A stretch of DNA of 64,000 nt. Origin: an uncultured Oscillospiraceae bacterium. GTDB lineage: Bacteria > Bacillota > Clostridia > Oscillospirales > Oscillospiraceae. Shown here piece after piece: positions 16,315 to 23,452 of the stretch (position 1 is the first letter of the stretch; the number at the start of each line of letters is the position of its first letter). Below the pieces are notes generated by a model. That model was not told the origin of the DNA. It worked only from the letters and a program-made list of their open reading frames with translations, and made no database searches. A program made the position numbers and the translations under genes. The DNA is taken from NCBI GenBank assembly GCA_947581795.1, contig CANPVS010000004.1, positions 36,195 to 100,194 on the forward strand, in the 5' to 3' direction.

Positions 16315-16347
16315 ATGTTCATATTGTCCAGACGATGGCGGGCGTAA
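16315..16347 (+). CDS. Possible 10-aa leader peptide containing one tryptophan codon
   Basis: GAGGAGG with 8-nt spacing precedes an ATG that opens the frame MFILSRRWRA, stop at 16345. The ribosome site is one of the strongest in the region, yet the frame is only 10 codons. It lies between the T-box terminator and trpX and has a single UGG at codon 8. Its first eight bases (16315-16322) are perfectly complementary to 16365-16372, so the start could be hidden in a hairpin. It could provide a second layer of tryptophan-sensitive control or simply be a fortuitous frame. Confidence 0.35.
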   Translation: MFILSRRWRA

Positions 16348-16423
16348 GGACACACCCACGAAACATGAACATATCCAACACCAAAAATCTAAAATGAGAA
16401 AGTATGAAAAGGAGATAACGAAA

Positions 16424-17440
16424 ATGAAGAAGCTCATCTGCACTGTAATGGCCCTTGTTATGGTCCTGGCTCTGGCGGCCCCCGCCATGGCCGAAGGCGA
16501 GACCTATAAAGTCGGCATCTGCAACTACGTGGATGACGCGTCCCTGAACCAGATCGTGGAGAACATCCAGTCCCAGCTGGAGGCCATCGGCGAGGAGAAG
16601 GGCGTGACCTTCGAGGTCAGCTACGACAACCCCAACGGCGACGCCGCCGTCATGGACCAGATCATCCAGAACTTCATCGCCGACGGCGTGGACCTGATGG
16701 TGGGCGTGGCCACCCCCGTGGCTATGGCCATGCAGGCCGCCACCGAGGACAACCAGATCCCCGTGATCTTCTCCGCCGTGTCCGACCCCGAGGCCGCCGG
16801 CCTTGTGGAGAGCAATGAAGCCCCCGGCGCCAACATCACCGGCACCTCCGACTTCCTGGACACCAACGCCGTTATGAACCTGATCTTCGCCGCCGACCCC
16901 GAGGCGGACCTGATCGGCCTTCTGTATGACCTGGGGCAGGATTCCTCCGCCACCCCCATCGCCGCCGCCAAGGAGTTCCTGGACGAGAAGGGCATCGAGT
17001 ACAAGGAGTACAACGGCACCACCATCCCCGAGGTCCAGCTGGCTGTGGAATCCATGATCGCCGACGGTGTGGACGCGGTGTTCACCCCCTCCGACAACAC
17101 CATCATGACCGCCGAGCTCAGCATCTATGAGGAGCTGGCCGAGGCCGGCATCCCCCACTACACCGGCGCCGACTCCTTCGCCCTGAACGGCGCGTTCCTG
17201 GGCTACGGCGTGGACTACGCCAACCTGGGCGTGGAGACCGCCAACATGATCGCCCAGGTCCTGATCGACGGCGAGGACCCCGCTGAACTGCCCGTCATGA
17301 CCTTCGACAATGGCACCGCCACCATCAACACCGACGTGTGCGAGCAGATCACCGGCAAGACCTTCGACGAACTGGCCGAGCTCTTCGCCGACCTGTGCAC
17401 CGCCGTGAAGCCCATTGAGACCGCTGAAGAGTTTGAGTAA
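16424..17440 (+). CDS. trpX: ABC transporter substrate-binding protein, predicted tryptophan (TrpX)
   Basis: A 338-aa protein of the COG2984 type: YKVGICNYVDDASLNQIVEN opens the mature part, with PVAMAMQAA and VIFSAVSDPEAAGLV further on. Its predicted role is to capture tryptophan outside the cell and pass it to TrpYZ. The ligand is inferred from the UGG T-box. The signal peptide is residues 1-23, ending AMA. No lipobox cysteine is visible, which is odd for a monoderm binding protein. AAAAGGAGATAACG precedes ATG 16424; an in-frame ATG at 16394 lacks a ribosome site. A 225-bp palindromic repeat separates it from trpY. Confidence 0.88.
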   Translation: MKKLICTVMALVMVLALAAPAMAEGETYKVGICNYVDDASLNQIVENIQSQLEAIGEEKGVTFEVSYDNPNGDAAVMDQIIQNFIADGVDLMVGVATPVAMAMQAATEDNQIPVIFSAVSDPEAAGLVESNEAPGANITGTSDFLDTNAVMNLIFAADPEADLIGLLYDLGQDSSATPIAAAKEFLDEKGIEYKEYNGTTIPEVQLAVESMIADGVDAVFTPSDNTIMTAELSIYEELAEAGIPHYTGADSFALNGAFLGYGVDYANLGVETANMIAQVLIDGEDPAELPVMTFDNGTATINTDVCEQITGKTFDELAELFADLCTAVKPIETAEEFE

Positions 17441-17464
17441 AATTAAAGGGAGAGCCGAGCCAAA

Positions 17465-17689
17465 GCCTCCCTCTGACGAGGGAGGTAGCACGGCGAGGTA
17501 GGGTCCCCGCGCGAGCCCAGCGAAGCGGGTCGCGTGGGGAGAGGAGGAGCCGCGAGTCATTCGAGCTTTGCCGCTTGCTGCAAAGGGAGACCTGGCTTGC
17601 GTGCTCCGACGATGACGGAGGGAGAGAATTCAAAATCTCTCCCCCAGTCACCGCCAAAGGCGGCGACAGCCCCCTCGTCAGAGGGGGCC
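17465..17689. repeat. Palindromic intergenic repeat, long composite form (locus R3), inside trpXYZ
   Basis: 225 bp with GCCTCCCTCTGACGAGGGAG at the left and CCCCCTCGTCAGAGGGGGCC at the right. Between them lies the inner module, a CCCCGCGCGA...TCGCGTGGGG stem then GAGCTTTGCCGCTTGCTGCAAAG, which is absent from the short copies. It fills most of the 288 bp between trpX and trpY. Closest relative is 28390-28611. Confidence 0.88.
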
Positions 17690-17728
17690 TTCCATAATGT
17701 AACTATCCTTTCCCCTGGAGGAAAAACC

Positions 17729-18655
17729 ATGTCATTAACCGCGATCTTGTCCCTGGTGCAGACGGCCCTGGAGCTGGGCGTCATCTGCTCGCTGACCGTG
17801 CTGGCCCTGTTTTTGAGCTACTCCATGCTGAACGTGTGCGACCTCTCCACCGACGGCTGCTTCACCCTGGGCGCCGCCGTGGGGGCCGTGGTGGCCATTG
17901 CCGGCCACCCGTGGCTGTCCATCCCCGCCGCCATGGGCGCGGGGGTGCTCTCCGGCTTCATCACCGCCGTGCTGCAGACCCGCATGGGCATTGACAGCCT
18001 GCTGGCCGGCATCATTGTGAACACCGGCCTGTACTCCATCAACATCGCCGTCATGGGCAAGTCGTCGCTGCTCAACATGAACAAGACCGTGACGGTCTTC
18101 ACCAAACTCAAGGACGCCCTCGCGGACACGCCCCTGGCCAAGTACTATGAGCTCATCATCGCCCTGGCCGCGGCGGCGCTGGTTATCCTTTTCCTGGCCC
18201 TGTTCCTCCGGACCCGCCTGGGTCTGGCCATCCGGGCCACCGGCAACAACCCCGACATGGTCCGCTCCTCCTCCATCAATCCCGTCTTCACCACCACGGT
18301 GGGTCTGTGCGTGGCCAACGCCTTCACGGGCCTTTCCGGGTGTCTGCTGGCCCAGAGCCAGAAATCCGTGAACATCGACATAGGCTCCGGCATGGTGACC
18401 ATCGCCCTGGCCAGCCTCCTGATCGGCCAGACCTTCATGGGCAAGGGCTCCATCGCCAAGCGGGCGGTGGGCATGGTCCTGGGCTCCATCATCTTCCGGC
18501 TGGTGTACACCATTGCCCTGCGGCTCAATATGCCCGCGTTCATGCTGAAGCTGGTGAGCTCCGTGATCGTGGTGCTGGCCATCGCGGGGCCCTATCTGAA
18601 GACCCAGCTGCCCATGCTCCGCAAGCGGCTGGCCGCCGGAAAGGGGGCCAAGTAA
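17729..18655 (+). CDS. trpY: ABC transporter permease, predicted tryptophan (TrpY)
   Basis: The 308-aa polytopic protein is of the branched-chain/BPD_transp_2 permease type with about eight hydrophobic segments. The characteristic loop LGLAIRATGNNPDMVRSSSIN (about residues 164-184) is the coupling region that contacts the ATPase, and LLIGQTFMGKGSIAKRAVG is conserved in the COG4120 group that accompanies TrpX proteins. CTGGAGG lies 8 nt before ATG 17729. The ATPase gene begins directly after its stop codon. It belongs to the T-box operon, although a repeat lies between it and trpX. Confidence 0.9.
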   Translation: MSLTAILSLVQTALELGVICSLTVLALFLSYSMLNVCDLSTDGCFTLGAAVGAVVAIAGHPWLSIPAAMGAGVLSGFITAVLQTRMGIDSLLAGIIVNTGLYSINIAVMGKSSLLNMNKTVTVFTKLKDALADTPLAKYYELIIALAAAALVILFLALFLRTRLGLAIRATGNNPDMVRSSSINPVFTTTVGLCVANAFTGLSGCLLAQSQKSVNIDIGSGMVTIALASLLIGQTFMGKGSIAKRAVGMVLGSIIFRLVYTIALRLNMPAFMLKLVSSVIVVLAIAGPYLKTQLPMLRKRLAAGKGAK

Positions 18656-19441
18656 ATGCTCACCCTTTCCAACATCTCCAAGACCTTCAACCCCGGCACC
18701 GTCAACGAGAAGACAGCCATCTCCGGCCTCAGCCTCCATTTGGACCCCGGCGACTTCGTCACCATCATCGGCGCCAACGGCGCGGGCAAGTCCACCCTCT
18801 TCAACGCCATCGCCGGCAGCTTCTACCCCGACACCGGCTCCATCACCCTGGACGGCAGGGATATCACCTTCATGCCCGAGTTCAAGCGGGCCAAGGACAT
18901 CGGCCGCTTGTTCCAGGACCCCATGCGGGGCAGCGCCCCCGGCATGACCATCGAGGAGAACCTGGCCCTGGCCGCGGGGGGCGGCGGCTGGCTGAGCCAC
19001 GTGTCCAAAGCCGAGATCAATAAGTTCCGGGATCGGCTGGCCCTGCTGGACATGGGTCTTGAAAACCGGATGCGCCAGCCCGTGGGTCTCCTCTCCGGCG
19101 GCCAGCGCCAGGCCCTGACCCTGCTCATGGCCACCATGGTGCCCCCCAAGCTGCTTCTGCTGGACGAACACACCGCCGCCCTGGACCCGGGCACGGCGGA
19201 GAAGGTCCTGGCCCTCACCGAGAGCATCGTCCGGGAGGGGCGCCTCACCTGCATGATGATCACCCACAACATGTCCTCCGCGCTGGCGCTGGGCAACCGG
19301 ACGCTGATGATGGATTCCGGGCGGATCATCCTGGACCTGAAGGGCGGCGAGCGCAACGGTCTCACCGTGGACGATCTGCTTCGCATGTTCAAGGAGAACG
19401 TGGGCAAAGCCCTTGATAATGACCGCATGCTCCTATCATAG
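18656..19441 (+). CDS. trpZ: ABC transporter ATP-binding protein, predicted tryptophan (TrpZ)
   Basis: The 261-aa ATPase has Walker A GANGAGKST at 39-47, a Q-loop around LFQDPMRGSAPG, signature LLSGGQRQALTL, Walker B LLLLDEHTAAL and an H-loop in MITHNMS. The Walker B reads DEHTAAL rather than DEPTAAL, common in the COG1101 subgroup paired with TrpY. The start codon is contiguous with the trpY stop. Its TAG stop (19439-19441) forms the first three bases of the structured element at 19439-19621. Confidence 0.94.
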   Translation: MLTLSNISKTFNPGTVNEKTAISGLSLHLDPGDFVTIIGANGAGKSTLFNAIAGSFYPDTGSITLDGRDITFMPEFKRAKDIGRLFQDPMRGSAPGMTIEENLALAAGGGGWLSHVSKAEINKFRDRLALLDMGLENRMRQPVGLLSGGQRQALTLLMATMVPPKLLLLDEHTAALDPGTAEKVLALTESIVREGRLTCMMITHNMSSALALGNRTLMMDSGRIILDLKGGERNGLTVDDLLRMFKENVGKALDNDRMLLS

Positions 19442-19621
19442 TCGTTTGAAAGGGAGACCCTTTCAAACGAGAAGACTGCGGCCCGCTGCAGCGCAAAGCG
19501 CCCCCATCCGATGGATGGGGGCGTTCACGTTTGCGGGCCGTAAAGAATGATTTCCGAGGCGCATGTCCTCGGAAATCATATCCCACTTCATTCGGCTCTG
19601 CGGAGCCGAACTCTGCGAGGC
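19439..19621 (+). repeat. 183-bp multi-hairpin element, copy A
   Basis: Four hairpins in order: CGTTTGAAAGGG-AGA-complement; a long GCGGCCCGC...GCGGGCC stem containing an inner CCCCCATCC/GGATGGGGG stem; GATTTCCGAGG...CCTCGGAAATC; and TTCGGCTC-TGCG-GAGCCGAA. Conserved linkers are GAGAAG, TCCCACTT and a terminal CTCTGCGAGGC. It is identical in length to copy B (39958-40140, opposite strand). The loops and linkers are conserved while stem sequences change in compensated pairs. It starts on the trpZ stop codon. Confidence 0.85.
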
Positions 19622-19638
19622 AGATATAGCATCGTAGC

Positions 19639-19842
19639 TTACTTGCCCAGGCCGTACTTGCGGTTGAACTTATCCACGCGGCCGCTGGTGTCCACCAGCT
19701 TCTGCTTGCCGGTGAAGAACGGGTGGCACTTGGAGCAGATCTCAACGGTGATGTTCTCCCGGGTGGAGCCGGTCTCGATCACGTTGCCGCAGGCGCAGCG
19801 GATGGTAGTGTGGTAGTACTTGGGATGGATGCCTTCCTTCAT
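19639..19842 (-). CDS. rpmE: 50S ribosomal protein L31 (zinc-binding, C+ type)
   Basis: The 67-aa protein [16 protein letters not shown]... has the L31 zinc-ribbon cysteines (C-x-C near residues 16-18 and C-SK-C near 36-39) and the C-terminal [19 protein letters not shown] is 6 nt before ATG 19842; the apparent GTG start at 19851 lies in that ribosome site. It has its own promoter (19910-19938). Presence of all four cysteines marks the zinc-dependent form rather than the zinc-free replacement paralogue. Confidence 0.95.
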   Translation of the reverse strand: MKEGIHPKYYHTTIRCACGNVIETGSTRENITVEICSKCHPFFTGKQKLVDTSGRVDKFNRKYGLGK

Positions 19843-19909
19843 GATAGTCACCTCAGTTCAGGCTGTCTTGAGTGCGGATACATGCCCGCCGTTACAAGAC
19901 GCAAATGGT

Positions 19910-19938
19910 ATATTAACATACCTTTTCAAAAAGCGCAA
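19910..19938 (-). promoter_or_regulatory. Promoter of rpmE
   Basis: Minus strand TTGCGC, 17-bp spacer, TAATAT, about 68 bp before the ATG. Confidence 0.65.
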
Positions 19939-19966
19939 CGTTTTTTTGTGTCAAACCGCCCTTTTT

Positions 19967-22900
19967 TCACTTGCTGTTCCCGGGAAGGGGGCAGTCCGCC
20001 GCCTCCCGCCGGCGCAGATACCACAGAGCCGCCTGCTTCACGGGCAGTTTGTATATCCGCTCCATGGCGGCGGCGTAGGCCTGGAGCTGGCCGGTGTACC
20101 GCTCGGGGTGGACCTCCCCGTCGGTCTTGAAGTCTATCACCGTGAGGGCGCCCGCCTCCTGGATGCAGCAGTCCACCACGCCCTGCAGGAGGATCTCCTC
20201 CTCCGCCGGGGCCTGGGGATACCACAGGGACGCCGGGCAGAGCAGGGAGAACTTGAATTCCCGTATCACCCGGTCCGCCTTTAAAAGCCTCTGCCCCAGC
20301 TCCGAGCGGAAGAAGGCCAGGATGTCCCCCGGGTCCACGGCCCGGGCCTGGCGCGCGTCCAGAAAGCCCATGGCCTCCAGCCGGGCGATCTCGGCGGATA
20401 TCTCCTCCTCCGAACCGGTCTTTTTAAAGTCGATGTGCTGCATGACCAGGTGGGCCGCCACGCCCCGCTCCGGGCCGGTCAGGTCCCGCGACTGGCGGCC
20501 GAAGTCCGGCTTCCGAAGCCGGGCCGTCATGGCCGGGGCCTTCACCAGCTCCGCCGCCTCCGGGTCCGCTGTGTCCGGGGCCAGTTCCCGGGCCGCTGTG
20601 GCCGTCATCTTGGAGGGCAGGGCCACCGCCGCCTCATAGGGATATGTCCAGGCCAGCCGCTCCGCGAGCGTGTCCGTCAGGGCCGGATCCGCCGGGGACA
20701 GGGGCTTTTCCCCCTCCGCTGCCGGGACCGCCGCCGTCTCCTCCGGAGAGAGCAGCTTGATCTGGATGGTCTCGCCGCCGTCCGCCGCCGCGGCCTCCAT
20801 AAGCCAGGGCAGGGCGCTGCCCGCCCGCATCAGCTCCCGGGGGGTTATGACCGCCCCACCGGTGCCGCAGGCGGCCAGCTTTTCCGCCGCCTTGCCGGTC
20901 ATGCCCGTCATGATGAGCCGCTCCTTCGCCCGGGTCATGGACACATAGAGGACACGCTCCTGCTCAGACAGCTCCTCCCGCTTTTCCGCGAGGTCGATGG
21001 CCCGCCAGCACAGGGTGGGCCAGCTCACGCCCCGGACCGCGTCCGTCACCTTCATGCCCAGGCCCAGCTTTTCATGGCACAGCACCTGTCTGGCCCCCTG
21101 GCGGTTCCAGCCGTGGCCCAGGCCCGCCAGGAACACCACGGGGAACTCCAGGCCCTTGGACTTGTGTATGCTGGTGATCTGCACCGCGTCGTTCAAAGCG
21201 GGGGCCGGGGGCTCCTGGCCCCGGCGCTCCAGGTCCCGCAGCCACGCCACGAACCGGAAAAGCCCGTGGCTGCCGCTCTCTTCAAACTGGCGGGCATACT
21301 CATAAAGCTGCATGAGCTCCGCCGTCCGCCGTCCGCCGTCCGCCATGGCGCCGCATATGGTCATAAGCTCTGTCTTATCGTAGAGCCTTCGCAGAAGGCT
21401 GTCCGCCGGCTCCTCCCGGGCGAAGCTGCGCAGGTCCTGCACGGTATCCACGAACCGGCGGCAGCGCTCATCCTCCCGGGCGCGGAGGCACAGCGCGTCC
21501 CACAGGTCGCCCTTTCCCGCCGTCCGGACGGCGGACAGCTCGTCGGGAGTAAAGCCGAAGGGCAGGCCCCGCAGCGCCGCGATGAGGGGTACGTCCTGGC
21601 GGGGATTGTCCGCCACGGCCAGCATGCTGATGGCAAAGCTGATCTCCGGCTGGGAGAAGAAGGCTCCTCCCTCCCTGGCGCTCACGGGCACGCCCGCCTC
21701 CTCCAGCGCCCGGCGGTAGACCCCGCCGGTGGTGCCCGGCGTACGAAGGAGCAGGGCGATGTCCCCGTACCGCACGGGACGCTGTCCGCCCAGGCCGTCG
21801 GAGACAAGAGGCCGCTCCCGTTCCACCATCTCCCGGATGCGCCGGGCCACATAGGCCGCCTCCATGGCGTTCTTGTCCGGGGCGTCCTCGTCCGCGTCCC
21901 GGCTGTCCAAAAGGCACAACTCCGGCTTTGCCTCCCCCTCGGGGGGATAGTCCGCCCCGGGGATCAGCCGGGCGGCGTCATCGTAAGCCACATCCCCCAG
22001 CTCCGGGGACATGATGCGGGAGAACACCGCGTTACAGGCGTCCAGAACGCATTTCCGGCTGCGGAAATTCTCCTGCAGGAGCACCAGCTCCCCCGGACCG
22101 CCGGCGCGAAAATCCGCGTATTTTTCGTTGAATATGCCCGGCTCGGCCATGCGGAAGCGGTACACGGACTGCTTCACATCGCCCACCATAAAGAGGTTTT
22201 TCCCCTCGCCGGACACCCGCCGGAAGATGGTCTCCTGCACCCGGTTCACGTCCTGGTACTCGTCCACCATCACCTCGGCGAACCGGGCGGACACCGTCCA
22301 CGCCAAGGCCGTGGGGCCGTTCTCCCCGTCGCACAGAAGCGCCACGCACATGTGCTCCAGGTCCGCGAAGTCCAGGCTCTCCGCCCGTTTTTTCCGCTGG
22401 GCGTACTCGCTGTCCAGGTCCCGCACAAGCCCCACCAGGGCCGTCAGGGGCGCTTTGGACGCCGCCGCTCCGGCCAGAAGCGCCCGGCTGTCCCCGGCCA
22501 GAGCCGTGCGCAGACGGCCGGACGCCGCCTTGGCCTCCTTCCACACCGCCTTCACCGCGTCTGTGTCTCCCGTATAGTTCCGGAGGGAGCCCAGCCGGGG
22601 GTCCGGCTCCGCCGCCGCGGTCCGGGCCTTTTCCCAGCTCTCGCCGCAGGCCCGGGCGATGTCCCGGAAGTGCAGGGCCATATCCGCGAAGGAGGGGCCG
22701 TAGCTCTTTCGGACCGGCTCGGCCTCCGCGCTTTGCATATACCACTCCACCGCCTGGTCCAGTTTCGACCCCTGATAGGCGGCCTCCGCCGCCGCGTCGT
22801 CCAGGATGGCCCGGCCCCAGGGAGTCTGGGCCGCGTCCGTGAGGTCCGCGGCGTCCAGCCTGGACAGGGTCCCCTCCGCCCAGGCCCAGGGGAAGGGGTA

Positions 22901-23452
22901 GCTTCGCATCTTCTGGTACAGCGCCAGCACCGTCTGGCCAAGGGCGGCGTCGTCCCGGCCCGCGCCCACACTGTCCACCAGCGTGCGCAGGCCCGCGTCC
23001 GTCTCTATGCGCTCATAGGCCCGGTCCAGCACGTCCTCCAAAGCCCGTTCCAGGAGGCTTTGCGCCCGCTCCGTGTCCAGCACCGCGAACCCGGAGGACA
23101 CCCCCAGCACATGGGCGTTCTCCCGCACCAGGGCGGTGCAGAAGCTGTCGATGGTGCCGATCTGGGCCCGGTACAGGAGGGCGCTCTGCCGCCGCAGGCG
23201 GACGTTGGCCGGGTCCGCCCCGATGCGCTCGTTCAGCTCCGAGAGGATGCGCCCCCGCAGTTCCGCCGCCGCGGCCCTGGTGAACGTGATGACCAGAAAC
23301 CGGTCGATGTCCTCTCCCTCCAGGACCCGGGCCATGAGCCGCTCGGTGAGCACTCTCGTCTTGCCGCTGCCCGCCGCGGCGCTCACCAGCGCCGCGTGGC
23401 CCCGCAAATTTACCGCCCTGGCCTGGGAGGGCGTCAGTTTTATATCGCTCAT
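19967..23452 (-). CDS. addA: ATP-dependent helicase/nuclease subunit A (AddA)
   Basis: AddAB is the Firmicute counterpart of RecBCD. It resects double-strand breaks and loads RecA after meeting a Chi site. The 1161-aa AddA has the UvrD-type helicase motifs: Q-motif TPSQARAV, Walker A AAAGSGKT at 25-32, DEYQDVN, GDVKQSVYRFR, NFRS, SIHKSKGLEFP and VLYVSMTRAKERL. The C-terminal RecB-type nuclease has GVVDC...VIDFKTD metal and lysine residues near its end. ATG 23452 overlaps the addB stop as ATGA and has GAGAGGA upstream; ATG 23470 is a possible longer start. Length is typical. Confidence 0.96.
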   Translation of the reverse strand: MSDIKLTPSQARAVNLRGHAALVSAAAGSGKTRVLTERLMARVLEGEDIDRFLVITFTRAAAAELRGRILSELNERIGADPANVRLRRQSALLYRAQIGTIDSFCTALVRENAHVLGVSSGFAVLDTERAQSLLERALEDVLDRAYERIETDAGLRTLVDSVGAGRDDAALGQTVLALYQKMRSYPFPWAWAEGTLSRLDAADLTDAAQTPWGRAILDDAAAEAAYQGSKLDQAVEWYMQSAEAEPVRKSYGPSFADMALHFRDIARACGESWEKARTAAAEPDPRLGSLRNYTGDTDAVKAVWKEAKAASGRLRTALAGDSRALLAGAAASKAPLTALVGLVRDLDSEYAQRKKRAESLDFADLEHMCVALLCDGENGPTALAWTVSARFAEVMVDEYQDVNRVQETIFRRVSGEGKNLFMVGDVKQSVYRFRMAEPGIFNEKYADFRAGGPGELVLLQENFRSRKCVLDACNAVFSRIMSPELGDVAYDDAARLIPGADYPPEGEAKPELCLLDSRDADEDAPDKNAMEAAYVARRIREMVERERPLVSDGLGGQRPVRYGDIALLLRTPGTTGGVYRRALEEAGVPVSAREGGAFFSQPEISFAISMLAVADNPRQDVPLIAALRGLPFGFTPDELSAVRTAGKGDLWDALCLRAREDERCRRFVDTVQDLRSFAREEPADSLLRRLYDKTELMTICGAMADGGRRTAELMQLYEYARQFEESGSHGLFRFVAWLRDLERRGQEPPAPALNDAVQITSIHKSKGLEFPVVFLAGLGHGWNRQGARQVLCHEKLGLGMKVTDAVRGVSWPTLCWRAIDLAEKREELSEQERVLYVSMTRAKERLIMTGMTGKAAEKLAACGTGGAVITPRELMRAGSALPWLMEAAAADGGETIQIKLLSPEETAAVPAAEGEKPLSPADPALTDTLAERLAWTYPYEAAVALPSKMTATAARELAPDTADPEAAELVKAPAMTARLRKPDFGRQSRDLTGPERGVAAHLVMQHIDFKKTGSEEEISAEIARLEAMGFLDARQARAVDPGDILAFFRSELGQRLLKADRVIREFKFSLLCPASLWYPQAPAEEEILLQGVVDCCIQEAGALTVIDFKTDGEVHPERYTGQLQAYAAAMERIYKLPVKQAALWYLRRREAADCPLPGNSK

